Below are positions 8,699-17,814 of a DNA stretch of 64,000 bases, piece after piece; position 1 is the stretch's first letter; each line of letters starts with the position of its first letter. The DNA is taken from the NCBI GenBank assembly GCA_949289215.1, contig CASENC010000024.1, positions 30,760-94,759 on the forward strand. Direction: 5' to 3'. Origin of the DNA: an uncultured Bacteroidales bacterium (GTDB lineage Bacteria; Bacteroidota; Bacteroidia; Bacteroidales; Muribaculaceae). The notes under the pieces are model-generated. The model did no database searches and was not told where the DNA came from. It saw only the letters and a list, made by a program, of their open reading frames with translations. The position numbers were made by a program, and so were the translations under genes.

Positions 8699-9832
8699 TT
8701 ACAGCAACTTCACGCCTATGCCCGGGCGGTCGAGGGGTACTGTGACTTGGCCGTCTATGATTTTTATCCCGTCGAAGCGATCATTTGAAATGAGCAAATT
8801 ACCGTCAAGGTCGGCCCAATCGACCAGCGGAGCCAATTGCGCAGCAGCAGTCACGGCACACGAAGTTTCGGTCATGCACCCTATCATCACTTTCATGCCC
8901 AGCGCACGCGCAAGTGTCACCATTTTGTAAGCCTCGTGCATTCCGGTGCTTTTCATCAGTTTTATGTTTATGCCGTCATAATATTCGGCAAGCCGCGGTA
9001 TGTCGGGCAGGCGTTGGAACACTTCATCGGCAATTATCGGCAGCGGGCTGCGTTCCCTCAACCATGCAGTCTCCTTAAGCATTCCACCGGGCATAGGCTG
9101 CTCCACAAACAGGCAATTCTTGTCGCTCAGCCATTCCACCATTTCAAGTGCATACTGCGGGTCGTTCCACCCTTGATTGGCATCTACGCAAATAGGCACG
9201 TCGGTCATGCTGCGTATTATTTCCACAAGTTGCTTGTCGTTGTCAAGCCCCATTTTCACTTTTATCACTCTATACGGCTCGGCTTCCTGCATCTTCTGCC
9301 TCACCACGTCCTCGGTGTCGATGCCTATCGTGAAACTGGTGCATGGCGACTTTTCGGGCGACAATCCCCAAATACGATACCAGGGCTGCCCCATTATCTT
9401 TCCCGTAAGGTCATGCAACGCAATATCTATCGATGCTTTGGCAGCACGGTTCCCCTCTTCTATGGAATCGACATACTGCAAAATCTCCTCCATGCGGAAC
9501 GGGTCGCCGAATTGTCCCAAATCCACCTTTCCAAGGAAGCGGCATACACTCTCGACACTTTCGCCCAAATATGGCGGCATCGATGCCTCACCATATCCCA
9601 CTATGCCGTCATATTCTATTTCAACCTGCACATCGGGTGTAGTGGTACGGCTTGATTTCGCGAGATTGAATGAATGCTTCAATTGCAACTCATATGGCAT
9701 ATACGACAAATTTAACCGTCCCGACCTCCCTTTTATGTGGTGGGTGGCATTGCCAAATGCCGAAACCGATATTGGCGATGCAGCCGCCATCAACCCCATG
9801 CCGGCCAACCCTATGAATTTACGCCTGTCCAT
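8699..9832 (-). CDS. L-Ala-D/L-Glu (dipeptide) epimerase, enolase superfamily
   Basis: 377 aa. The N-terminus MDRRKFIGLAGMGLMAAASP looks like an export signal, possibly Tat-type because of the RR. The fold is that of the muconate-lactonizing/enolase superfamily: KVK at 191-193 (general base Lys), metal ligands Asp217 (VDAN), Glu244 (FVEQP) and Asp269 (ADE), and a second catalytic Lys at 291 or 294 (IKLMKS). In Bacteroides an AE epimerase gene lies beside an NlpC/P60 peptidase gene, as it does here. The two would release L-Ala-gamma-Glu from murein peptides and epimerise it. The start overlaps the stop of the peptidase gene (TAATG), indicating coupled translation. Confidence 0.85.
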   Translation of the reverse strand: MDRRKFIGLAGMGLMAAASPISVSAFGNATHHIKGRSGRLNLSYMPYELQLKHSFNLAKSSRTTTPDVQVEIEYDGIVGYGEASMPPYLGESVESVCRFLGKVDLGQFGDPFRMEEILQYVDSIEEGNRAAKASIDIALHDLTGKIMGQPWYRIWGLSPEKSPCTSFTIGIDTEDVVRQKMQEAEPYRVIKVKMGLDNDKQLVEIIRSMTDVPICVDANQGWNDPQYALEMVEWLSDKNCLFVEQPMPGGMLKETAWLRERSPLPIIADEVFQRLPDIPRLAEYYDGINIKLMKSTGMHEAYKMVTLARALGMKVMIGCMTETSCAVTAAAQLAPLVDWADLDGNLLISNDRFDGIKIIDGQVTVPLDRPGIGVKLL

Positions 9833-10767
9833 TATTGCTTATTAAAATACCACGGATGCAATCTCACCGGAACAATACCCTTGTTGGTACCGACATTTCC
9901 GGCAACGCGCCGTATCGAATGTAACGGTCTGCCAAGGTAATCGGCATCATCGGGGTCGATGCTGTTATACTTCACCATTCCCGAACAATGTATGCACTCG
10001 CCATCGGCAATGTACAACCCGACATGGGTCACCTGACCTGCCGAATTGCCCCAAAACAGCAAATCGCCTTTCCGGGCTTCCTTCCAATCCTCGGGCCTTA
10101 TGCTTGTTCCATATAGTGCCTGTTCCGAAGCGTCGCGTTGCAATATTATGGCATTGGCAAAATAACAATTTTTTGTAAACCCCGAACAATCAGCCATTTT
10201 AGTCGAAGTTCCGCCCCATAAATAAGACATTCCAAGCATACTGCGGGCAGTACTTATTATCAAATCGGCATCGAAAGCCTGCCGGGCCCATGTGTCAAAA
10301 TCGGCTACATCTTGCTTACGCACATATCCCACACGGCCGTCGGGCGTGGCTGCTTTCACCCATGCCCCGGCATCGCCCTTGTATTCAAGTATGCATCCAA
10401 GCACAAGGTCGCTTACGGCAAAATTTGCTAATGTGTCGGCGACAAGCGTCGATTGCATAGCAGTGACAACCACCCGGCGCGATTTACGCCACACTTTCAT
10501 CTGTTCTTCGGTTACTGTTCTCACCAACGATGACGGAACATATGCCACATAATCATCAGGGCCTTGAACATAATACCACTCCCCCTTTTCTTTTAGGATT
10601 TTCAACGGGGTACCCATAATCGCCTGGGTTGACATCTCGGACGAATGTCGCCCCTCGGTGCGCATTGATGCAACCGCTACATCCACTATTGCCCATCGGC
10701 CATAGCCGGGCACGGGCAGGGCAACGATTGCCAAAAACAATATTATGCCGAATATTTTTCTATTCAT
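9832..10767 (-). CDS. NlpC/P60 gamma-D-Glu-diamino-acid endopeptidase with SH3 domains
   Basis: 311 aa with signal peptide (residues 1-23). Two bacterial SH3-type domains span about 25-155 (GTPLKILKEKGEWYYVQGP, then GAWVKAATPDGRVGYV). The NlpC/P60 domain follows, with catalytic Cys194 in MADCSGF, His248 in QVTHVGLYI and third residue His260 in CIHCSG. This layout matches dipeptidyl-peptidase VI-type enzymes that cut L-Ala-gamma-D-Glu from diamino acid in murein peptides. It lies in a tight operon: its ATG overlaps the stop of the guanylyltransferase gene (ATGA) and its stop overlaps the epimerase start. Confidence 0.88.
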   Translation of the reverse strand: MNRKIFGIILFLAIVALPVPGYGRWAIVDVAVASMRTEGRHSSEMSTQAIMGTPLKILKEKGEWYYVQGPDDYVAYVPSSLVRTVTEEQMKVWRKSRRVVVTAMQSTLVADTLANFAVSDLVLGCILEYKGDAGAWVKAATPDGRVGYVRKQDVADFDTWARQAFDADLIISTARSMLGMSYLWGGTSTKMADCSGFTKNCYFANAIILQRDASEQALYGTSIRPEDWKEARKGDLLFWGNSAGQVTHVGLYIADGECIHCSGMVKYNSIDPDDADYLGRPLHSIRRVAGNVGTNKGIVPVRLHPWYFNKQ

Positions 10768-12041
10768 AATCTTACCTCGATCAATTGCAACAGTGTTGAC
10801 GCAGTGATTTCATACATAGCACTTTTGGCTACCTTCACCACATCACCGGCCGACAATTCATTAGTGCCGCTTCCGGCAATATTAATAATTCCGTGTCCCG
10901 ACAGCACAGTCAATACACAGTTATGCCCTTCTTCACAAAATTTCGCGGTCTTGCCTTGGAACACCGTCATGTGTGAAGTCTCGGTTCCATCGATTGCATC
11001 AACAACCCGACGGTTGCCCCAACCAAATTCCTCATACCGCGGTTCTTGCGGCAGCTTATCGACGAATGTTTTCAATTGCTCGCAATGTTCCTTATCGGCA
11101 ACCAATATGCCATCGGGACTTGCCGCTACAATCAAATTACTTGTACCTATGCACAACAACGGTAATCCTAATTGGTTAACCACTTGCGACCCGCATTCGG
11201 GGTTATCAACCACGGCATTGCCTATGCAATGGCCGGGCAACTCGTCAGCAAGAGCATTCCACGTGCCCAAGTCGCGCCACACGCCCGAAAACGGCAATAC
11301 GGCAATCGACCGAGCTTTCTCGGCTACCTCATAATCAAAACTTATCTTTGGCAACTCTCCATAACGGCTGCGCACCTCGGCAAACGACCCGGCTTGCACA
11401 TACCGTGCCGTAATCGCCTTCATATATCCTAACCGGAACGCAAACACGCCGCCATTCCACAATGCTCCACTTTTTATAAGTTCGGCGGCTCGCTCCTCGG
11501 TAGGTTTCTCGGTAAACCCGGCCACACGCATTACAGGTTTGCCGGCCTCGCCTTCTTGCGGCACCACATATCCGAACTTTGACGATGCATATGTTGGGCA
11601 TATACCCATCAGCACCAAATCACCATCTCCGGCTTCAACAGCCGCAGCCATTCGTCCGATAGTGGAAAAATAGCCTTCGTCGGTAAACGGATCACAAGGC
11701 ATCACCACGACCACTTCATCATCACCGCACCCTTTCTCCAATGCAAGATAAGAAGTTGACAAAGCTATGGCAGGGAATGTATCGCGCCGTTCGGGTTCGG
11801 TCACGATGTCAACACCTTTGCCCAACTGGGCCTCTATCACACCTCGCTGGGCAGCACCGGTGGCAATTGTCACATCGCAACCCAGGCCGGCCTCACGTAT
11901 CTGCCTGACTACTCGTTGCACCATCGACTCCACATCACCTGCAGGAGATGGCAACACACGGACAAACTGCTTTGACCTTGCATTATTCGACACCGGCCAA
12001 AGCCTCTTTCCCGAACCTCCCGACAACAAAATAATCTTCAT
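10764..12041 (-). CDS. Mannose-1-phosphate guanylyltransferase
   Basis: 425 aa. The N-terminal nucleotidyltransferase domain carries the signature LLSGGSGKRLWPVSNNARSK (residues 5-24) and GFTEKP near 170, which bind GTP and the sugar phosphate. A short C-terminal cupin-like segment (VLTVLSGHGIINI) resembles the tail of GMP/phosphomannose-isomerase proteins but seems too short for a full isomerase domain. It makes GDP-mannose for glycans. It is the first gene of the three-gene minus-strand operon and has a textbook promoter upstream. Why GDP-mannose synthesis is tied to murein-peptide recycling is unclear. Confidence 0.88.
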   Translation of the reverse strand: MKIILLSGGSGKRLWPVSNNARSKQFVRVLPSPAGDVESMVQRVVRQIREAGLGCDVTIATGAAQRGVIEAQLGKGVDIVTEPERRDTFPAIALSTSYLALEKGCGDDEVVVVMPCDPFTDEGYFSTIGRMAAAVEAGDGDLVLMGICPTYASSKFGYVVPQEGEAGKPVMRVAGFTEKPTEERAAELIKSGALWNGGVFAFRLGYMKAITARYVQAGSFAEVRSRYGELPKISFDYEVAEKARSIAVLPFSGVWRDLGTWNALADELPGHCIGNAVVDNPECGSQVVNQLGLPLLCIGTSNLIVAASPDGILVADKEHCEQLKTFVDKLPQEPRYEEFGWGNRRVVDAIDGTETSHMTVFQGKTAKFCEEGHNCVLTVLSGHGIINIAGSGTNELSAGDVVKVAKSAMYEITASTLLQLIEVRL

Positions 12042-12071
12042 ACTATTTTATTTATTAGATTTGTCATTCCA

Positions 12072-12102
12072 CAAAATTAATACTTTATACCATTACGGCA
12101 AA
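12072..12102 (-). promoter_or_regulatory. Promoter of the guanylyltransferase-NlpC/P60-epimerase operon
   Basis: On the minus strand, TTTG (12099-12102), a 19-nt spacer and TAATTTTG (12072-12079) match the Bacteroidota consensus exactly. Start of transcription is expected near 12066, 25 nt before the ATG. Confidence 0.65.
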
Positions 12103-12189
12103 TTTTTCAACCCACATTGATGCCCCATTGAAATGGTTTTATCGAAGATTATTCGTAACTTCGTGCATTATAAATGCAAACCAAGAAAC

Positions 12190-13062
12190 ATGAGTAAAAA
12201 ATTCTTTGCCATAATCACATTACTGTTATCCACAATTGCCGTAAATGCAGCTTCACAACAATGGATGCGTTTCCATTGCGAAAAGGACACCGCCGTCATA
12301 AACCAATTGCTTAAAAGCGGGTATGACAGCAAAATCATCGACCCCGGCAAGCTGATGGCATTCTATGGCAACAAACTTTTAGGCACACCATACGTTGCTC
12401 ACACGCTTGAATGCGATGAAGGTGAAGAATTGCTTACGATAAATATCGAGGAACTCGACTGCACCACTTTCGTGGAAACACTTTACGCCCTTACTCGCAC
12501 CACGCTCAACGGCCGCTATTCATGGCGCGATTTTGCCAACAACCTTGAAAGCATAAGATACCGCAACGGCCAAATCGACGGTTATGCCGGACGATTGCAT
12601 TACATAAGCGACTGGATTATCGACAATGCACACCGCGGGCTGGTTACCGAAATCACATCGTCGATACCCGGTACACGATATGAAACAAAAACTCTCGATT
12701 TCATGACTTCGCACCGCGACCTGTATCCGGCCCTTGCCGACAGTGCCACATTTGCACAACTGAAATCGTTTGAAATCGCATACCGCTCCCACAGATTCCC
12801 TTACATTAACAAGAACTCGGCCGGCTCAAAAAAAGTTACCGAAAAATTAAAAAACGGTGACATAATAGCATTAGTCACAAAAACCGACGGCCTTGACGTT
12901 TCGCACATGGCAATCATTGTCGCCGATGAAAAGGGCGTTTTCCATATGCTTCATGCCTCATCGGCCCAAAAAGAAGTGATACTTGAAAATGACGACTTGA
13001 AAGAGACATTGCGACGCAACCGCAGTTGCTCTGGAATACGTGTAATCAGAATTAAGGAATAA
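12190..13062 (+). CDS. DUF1460 family exported N-acetylmuramoyl-L-alanine amidase-like protein
   Basis: About 290 aa from the ATG at 12190, chosen because it gives a clean signal peptide (MSKKFFAIITLLLSTIAVNA). An in-frame ATG 57 nt earlier adds a basic stretch that looks like 5' leader. The motif ELDCTTFVETLYALTRT has the candidate nucleophile Cys91, and LDVSHMAII later supplies the likely His. This pattern is that of DUF1460, an NlpC/P60-like papain fold reported to act on murein. The gene is divergent from an operon that also contains a murein peptidase, which fits a cell-wall theme. Six bp separate it from the HAD gene. Confidence 0.82.
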   Translation: MSKKFFAIITLLLSTIAVNAASQQWMRFHCEKDTAVINQLLKSGYDSKIIDPGKLMAFYGNKLLGTPYVAHTLECDEGEELLTINIEELDCTTFVETLYALTRTTLNGRYSWRDFANNLESIRYRNGQIDGYAGRLHYISDWIIDNAHRGLVTEITSSIPGTRYETKTLDFMTSHRDLYPALADSATFAQLKSFEIAYRSHRFPYINKNSAGSKKVTEKLKNGDIIALVTKTDGLDVSHMAIIVADEKGVFHMLHASSAQKEVILENDDLKETLRRNRSCSGIRVIRIKE

Positions 13063-13068
13063 AAAATT

Positions 13069-13719
13069 ATGGAGAACTTTGGCTGCCTCTTCGATGTTGA
13101 CGGCGTGATTATCGACAGCGAAACACAATATTCAGCTTTTTGGAACGAAATTGAAAGCATATATCCCACCGGAATACCCGGTTACTCGATGAAAATAAAA
13201 GGCTCGACATTACCGGTAATTCTAAACCGATATTATGCTTCCGAGGCAACAAGGCAAGATATTTTGCGCCGCCTTGAACAATTCGAGGACACCATGCCTT
13301 TAGGCATATTTCCGGGTGTCATCGATTTCTTGGACGAACTAAAAGCCGCCAAGATACCTTGTGCCATAGTCACCAGCAGCACACGCGCCAAAATGGAACG
13401 CCTGCACTCACTGCACCCCGAATTATGGCAATACTTCACAAGCATAATCGACGGAGACATGGTAACCCATCCGAAGCCCGACCCCGAATGTTACCTGAAA
13501 GGTGCGGCGTCGATAAATCTCAGGCCGACACAGTGCGTGGTATTTGAAGACTCTATCAACGGCATCAAAGCAGGCAAGGCTGCCGGCTCATATCTTGTGG
13601 CTCTATCCACCACACTGCCTGCCGATACTTTAAAAACAATGGAACCCGACATGATTATTCCATCATTTGCCGGATTCCACGTTTCGACGTTATTAAGCAA
13701 AGGCATTAACAAGCCTTGA
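13069..13719 (+). CDS. HAD-family phosphatase (beta-phosphoglucomutase-like)
   Basis: 216 aa. Motif I is DVDGVIIDSE (nucleophile Asp9 and Asp11), motif II is VTSST, the lysine lies in HPKPDPE and motif IV is VFEDSINGIKAG. The helical cap follows motif I directly (subclass I cap), as in beta-phosphoglucomutase, phosphoglycolate phosphatase and sugar-phosphate phosphatases. The exact substrate cannot be assigned. It follows the DUF1460 gene after 6 bp, probably in one transcript, and its 3' end overlaps nadC on the opposite strand by 14 bp. Confidence 0.85.
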   Translation: MENFGCLFDVDGVIIDSETQYSAFWNEIESIYPTGIPGYSMKIKGSTLPVILNRYYASEATRQDILRRLEQFEDTMPLGIFPGVIDFLDELKAAKIPCAIVTSSTRAKMERLHSLHPELWQYFTSIIDGDMVTHPKPDPECYLKGAASINLRPTQCVVFEDSINGIKAGKAAGSYLVALSTTLPADTLKTMEPDMIIPSFAGFHVSTLLSKGINKP

Positions 13720-14554
13720 AACTCATATCCAACCCTTTCACCGAATGGGTAAGCGCACCCACCGAGATGTAATCTACACCACACTCGCCATATTGGCGCA
13801 AATTGGCAAACGTTATACCGCCCGACGACTCGGTTTCATAACGACCGCCAACCATCTCCACAGCCTTCTTGGTTAATTCGGGAGTGAAATTGTCAAACAT
13901 TATACGGTCAACGCCTCCAAGGTCGAGAACCTGTTGCAATTCATCGAGATTGCGCACCTCGATTTCAATCTTCAAGTTCTTGCCCGTACGCTTCAAGTAA
14001 TCGTGGCACTTATTGATTGCATTGGCAATTCCACCGGCAAAATCCACATGATTGTCTTTCAGCAAAATCATGTCAAACAAGCCTATGCGGTGATTCATGC
14101 CACCACCTATCTTCACTGCTTCCTTTTCAAGCAATCGCATTCCGGGAGTAGTCTTGCGAGTATCCAGCACCTTGGTTTTCAAGCCTTTCAATTCCTCCAT
14201 ATACTTATGCGTCACGGTTGCGATGCCGCTCATGCGCTGCATTATGTTAAGCATCAACCGCTCGGTTTGCAACAACGACTGCACACGGCCTTCCACCTCG
14301 AAAGCTATATCGCCCGGTTTCACGTGAGCACCGTCACCAATGAAAACCGTCATTTTCAAATCCTTGTCAAAACGGTCAAACACCATGCGGGCAATCTCCA
14401 CTCCGGCCAAAATGCCTTCTTCCTTTACCACAAGATGCGATTTCCCCATCTCGTCGGCAGGAATGCAGCACAATGTAGTATGGTCTCCATCGCCTATGTC
14501 CTCGGCAAAAGCCAAGTCGAGCAATTCATCTATAAGTTCTTCTCTTGTCTTCAT
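13706..14554 (-). CDS. nadC: Nicotinate-nucleotide pyrophosphorylase (carboxylating)
   Basis: 282 aa. Converts quinolinate and PRPP to nicotinate mononucleotide, CO2 and pyrophosphate in NAD synthesis. The N-terminal domain has EDIGDGDHTT. The barrel contains LNIMQRMSGIAT, then KVLDTRKTTPG, with the quinolinate-binding Arg and Lys, and GGGMNHRIGLFDMILLKDNH. IEIEVRNLDEL, DRIMFDNF and SSGGI complete the family pattern. Length is typical. It reads toward the HAD gene and overlaps its end. Confidence 0.95.
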   Translation of the reverse strand: MKTREELIDELLDLAFAEDIGDGDHTTLCCIPADEMGKSHLVVKEEGILAGVEIARMVFDRFDKDLKMTVFIGDGAHVKPGDIAFEVEGRVQSLLQTERLMLNIMQRMSGIATVTHKYMEELKGLKTKVLDTRKTTPGMRLLEKEAVKIGGGMNHRIGLFDMILLKDNHVDFAGGIANAINKCHDYLKRTGKNLKIEIEVRNLDELQQVLDLGGVDRIMFDNFTPELTKKAVEMVGGRYETESSGGITFANLRQYGECGVDYISVGALTHSVKGLDMSFKAC

Positions 14555-14588
14555 AATATTCTAAAACAATTTCTTATTTGTTGTGTTG

Positions 14589-14619
14589 CAAAGTTACTGC
14601 AAAAAAACCAAACAGCAAC
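14589..14619 (-). promoter_or_regulatory. nadC promoter
   Basis: Minus strand GTTG (14616-14619), 19-nt spacer, TAACTTTG (14589-14596). It lies in the short gap after the antiporter gene, so nadC is probably transcribed independently. Confidence 0.55.
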
Positions 14620-14625
14620 CATTTT

Positions 14626-16104
14626 TCATGCCTCGTCGGCACCGGGAGCCGAAGATGATTGCTTGCGGTTTTCCGATATAACCAGCAACTTATCACCGGC
14701 GTGCAATTCAAGGCTGCCATTGGGTATCATAAATTCATTTCCACGCTTAACGAGCATCACAAGTGTGCCGGCCGGAAGGTTCATGTCGGCAAGCCGGTTG
14801 CCGTCGAGCAAATCTTCGGCCGAAAGTGTCACATCACGTAATTGAGTATCTATCTCCTCGGGAATTTCCACGCCAAACTCGCTGCCCTCTCGCTGCAAAG
14901 GCAGGTCGAGCTTTAACCATCGAGCCACGGTAGAAATAGTCATGCCTTGCAACAATAATGACAACAGTGTTATGAAAAATACTACATTGAACACCGAGTC
15001 GGCACCGGGAATGTTTGCCACAACCGGATAAGTGGCAAAAATAATCGGTACTGCTCCTCGCAACCCTACCCACGACACAAACAAGCGAGCCTTGCCGCTC
15101 ATTTTCCTGAATGGCAACAGACAGGCAAAAACGCTCAACGGACGAGCCACCACTATCATAAACACGCCTATTAGCAACGCGCTGCCTGCCATGCCCAACA
15201 TTTCATGAGGATTAACCAGCAATCCGAGCGACAGAAACATGACTATTTGCACAAGCCACGTAAGCCCGTTCATGAAAGTATTGATTTCCTTGCGGTTAAC
15301 TAATCGTGCATTGCCTACTATCACACCAGCTATATACACGGCAAGGTAACCGTTGCCTTTTACCAAATCGGTGAGTGTAAATGTCACAAAAACAAGGCTG
15401 AGCAACAAAATGGAATACAACGATGCATTCGACAAATTCACTTTATTTATCAGCCAAACGCTGAACTTGCCTGCCGCATAACCTATCACACCGCCAAAAA
15501 GGAATTGCAACCCCAGGTCGCGGGCGACTATGCCTAAACTCCAATCGCCACCGCTGCCTATTACTTGAATTAAAACTATGGTAAGCATATAGGCCATGGG
15601 ATCGTTACTGCCGCTTTCAAGTTCAAGCATCGGCCGCAGGTTATACTTCAGGTTCATGCGTTGAGAACGCAACAAGTTGAACACCGATGCCGAGTCGGTT
15701 GATGACATTGTGGCGGCAAGCAACATCGACGTAAGCAGGCTTAACTGTATGCTTGTACTGCTCCAACCCGAAATGTAATAGATAAACAATCCCGTGAGGA
15801 CTGTGGTGAGCAGCACTCCTACAGTCGATAGCAATACCCCTTGCACAAGTACGGGCCTCACTTCGCTGATTTTGGTGTCCATACCGCCCGAGAACAGTAT
15901 GATGCTCAATGCCATCATGCCTATCAGCTGCGCATCTTCGGCACTGTTGAACTGAATTCCAAGCCCGTCACTGCCGAAAAACATTCCTATAAGCAGGAAC
16001 AAGAACAATGTGGGTATTCCAAACTTGTAGCCGGCCTTACTTATCAAAATACTGATGAATATCAATACCGACCCGATTAATAGAAAATTTTCGGCTGTAA
16101 TCAT
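14626..16104 (-). CDS. K+/H+ antiporter, NhaP2/CPA1 type with RCK-C domain
   Basis: 492 aa. About twelve membrane helices fill residues 5-390. Family residues are visible: FSGGMDT, STDSASVF in the helix with the conserved Asp, and ESGSNDP with the Asn-Asp ion-binding pair. From about 415 a cytoplasmic TrkA-C/RCK-C domain (LAGTLVMLVKRG-like stretch, HAGDKLLVI) indicates ligand control. This architecture matches NhaP2/CvrA potassium/proton antiporters, which adjust cytoplasmic K+ and volume. The gene follows the C_GCAxxG_C_C gene by 24 bp on the same strand. Confidence 0.88.
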   Translation of the reverse strand: MITAENFLLIGSVLIFISILISKAGYKFGIPTLFLFLLIGMFFGSDGLGIQFNSAEDAQLIGMMALSIILFSGGMDTKISEVRPVLVQGVLLSTVGVLLTTVLTGLFIYYISGWSSTSIQLSLLTSMLLAATMSSTDSASVFNLLRSQRMNLKYNLRPMLELESGSNDPMAYMLTIVLIQVIGSGGDWSLGIVARDLGLQFLFGGVIGYAAGKFSVWLINKVNLSNASLYSILLLSLVFVTFTLTDLVKGNGYLAVYIAGVIVGNARLVNRKEINTFMNGLTWLVQIVMFLSLGLLVNPHEMLGMAGSALLIGVFMIVVARPLSVFACLLPFRKMSGKARLFVSWVGLRGAVPIIFATYPVVANIPGADSVFNVVFFITLLSLLLQGMTISTVARWLKLDLPLQREGSEFGVEIPEEIDTQLRDVTLSAEDLLDGNRLADMNLPAGTLVMLVKRGNEFMIPNGSLELHAGDKLLVISENRKQSSSAPGADEA

Positions 16105-16128
16105 GACTTTACTTTTATGATGTCTCCC

Positions 16129-16617
16129 TTATTCTTTTTCGGTATATCCGTTACGCTCGTTAAGCATTTCGGCATAAATGCGGCAACCAAGGCCCACCAT
16201 GCCCACGCATGGCCGCTTGCGGTAATATTCGTTGGTGCGGGCACTCGGCATGGTACTTTCTTTCACTCCGGGTTTCAACCCAAGCAACTCGGCACATATC
16301 AATGAGCCGGTTTCCTGCTTGAACCTGGCGGCAAGGTCCTGCACCAATTGGTAATTGTCGCCTCTGCCTTTAAGGTCGCCGGCAACCACCGACCCGTTTT
16401 CAAGCCCTGCAAGCAGGAACATCCCGTTGGCTCCGCCGCAAGTCAGCCTCATGCGGCCTATGCCGGCACCAAACGATGCCGAGACGCGCAATGCCATATC
16501 CTCGCTCAATCCATACACATCGGCAAAAGCCAATACCACCGATTGAGCACAATTATACCCTTTCTTGAAATTCTCCATTCCGCGCCGTTCGCGCTCTTCA
16601 ACATCTAATTTTTCCAT
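16129..16617 (-). CDS. C_GCAxxG_C_C family protein
   Basis: 162 aa, soluble. The cysteine pattern is GYNCAQSV, then GAGIGRMRLTCGGANG, later ICAELLG, then KRPCVGMVGLGCRIYAEML. This is the order and spacing of the C_GCAxxG_C_C family, small redox or metal-associated proteins of unknown biochemical role often found near oxidoreductases. The start (MEKLDVEERERRGMENF) overlaps the stop of the glycosyltransferase gene (TAATG). An internal Met (residue 14) is another possible start. Confidence 0.8.
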   Translation of the reverse strand: MEKLDVEERERRGMENFKKGYNCAQSVVLAFADVYGLSEDMALRVSASFGAGIGRMRLTCGGANGMFLLAGLENGSVVAGDLKGRGDNYQLVQDLAARFKQETGSLICAELLGLKPGVKESTMPSARTNEYYRKRPCVGMVGLGCRIYAEMLNERNGYTEKE

Positions 16618-17756
16618 TATGCTTGTTTTCCTAATACTTTCTTATAAACGTCCATTGTATTCTTTGCTATCGATTCGCGTGTAAACCGGTTTGCATGGCT
16701 ATATCCCTGTTCAATCATCGACTTGCGCAGCCTGTCATCGCTCAAAATCTCACCAATTGCCGTTGCCATTCCGGCTTCATCGTCGGGGTCAACATAACGG
16801 CTTCCCTCGCCCCCGGCCTCTTCAAGGCACGACCCTGTAGCAGCCACCACAGGAACGCCGCAGCATAAAGCCTCAAGGACTGGTATGCCGAATCCCTCGT
16901 AACGCGACGGATATACAAATACAGCCGCCGACTGGTACACCGCAGACAAATCGTTGAAATGTATCTGCCTGAACAAGACATTGCTGCCAAGATTATACTT
17001 AGCAACATATTCTTTCACTTTTTGGGCATAGCCGGTTTCCCGGCCCACTATCACAAGGGGCAAAGCCATGTTACCCATGACCCTGAGAGCCTTCACCGCA
17101 AGCAGCACATTCTTGCGCTCCTCGACCGTACCCACATATAGCATGAATTGCCCCTCGGGCAGATTGTATTTTTCCCTCACCGATGCCAATTCCTTTTGGC
17201 TGCGCTCAACCCTGAACCCATCGTCGCATCCCTGGTACACCACATCGATTTTATCGGCACTGATACCATAGCTTCTCACTATGTCACGCTTGGTGCATTG
17301 GCTCACGGCAATTATGCGGTCGCTGTTTTCACACGCCCGCCTGAACTTGTAATCATATATAAGCCTGTCGGCCGGCTTGTAACAATGCGGATAATATAAA
17401 AATATCAAGTCGTGAATGGTTACAACCGTTGGCACTGTGTTATGCGAAAGCGGCAATTCGTTGCTGAGCCCGTGGAAGATATCAATCCCGTCTCGACTGT
17501 AATCTCGCACTATGCCACTACCCACACGCCACAGCCCCGACAGCATCCTGTCGATGCCTCGTTGCGGACCTGCAAGATTTATGTTTTTCCGACTTAGTAA
17601 CGGTTCAAGCCGGTTGTTATATCGCAATTTAGGGGCATACAACACATATTCGTTTTCGGGATAATATTCCGAAAGCACATCCACAACAAGCCTGCTGTAA
17701 TTGCCCAGCCCGGTCTTGTTGTTCACTGCACGCTTGGCGTCAAATCCTATCTTCAT
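16617..17756 (-). CDS. GT-B glycosyltransferase, family 4
   Basis: 379 aa from the ATG at 17754-17756. The product begins MKIGFDAKRAVNNKTGLGNY, a typical GT4 start with the glycine loop. The C-terminal half has LYVGTVEERKN, VYPSRYEGFG and PVLEALCCGVPVVA, with the E-x7-E catalytic/UDP-binding motif. Donor and acceptor are unknown; a mannosyl or glucosyl transfer for surface glycan is plausible. The frame stays open for 33 more codons upstream, but those codons run through a terminator and the promoter at 17784-17791, so they are not coding. It heads an operon with the C_GCAxxG_C_C protein and the antiporter. Confidence 0.85.
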   Translation of the reverse strand: MKIGFDAKRAVNNKTGLGNYSRLVVDVLSEYYPENEYVLYAPKLRYNNRLEPLLSRKNINLAGPQRGIDRMLSGLWRVGSGIVRDYSRDGIDIFHGLSNELPLSHNTVPTVVTIHDLIFLYYPHCYKPADRLIYDYKFRRACENSDRIIAVSQCTKRDIVRSYGISADKIDVVYQGCDDGFRVERSQKELASVREKYNLPEGQFMLYVGTVEERKNVLLAVKALRVMGNMALPLVIVGRETGYAQKVKEYVAKYNLGSNVLFRQIHFNDLSAVYQSAAVFVYPSRYEGFGIPVLEALCCGVPVVAATGSCLEEAGGEGSRYVDPDDEAGMATAIGEILSDDRLRKSMIEQGYSHANRFTRESIAKNTMDVYKKVLGKQA

Positions 17757-17783
17757 TGTCTGGGTTGAGCTATGTAGTTTCCG

Positions 17784-17791
17784 CAAAGTTA
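17784..17791 (-). promoter_or_regulatory. -7 box of the glycosyltransferase operon
   Basis: TAACTTTG on the minus strand, about 27 nt upstream of the ATG at 17756. A weak TGTG lies 20 nt further upstream. It sits immediately after the terminator of the candidate small RNA. Confidence 0.5.
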
Positions 17792-17814
17792 CGCATAATT
17801 CGGGAGTAATACAC

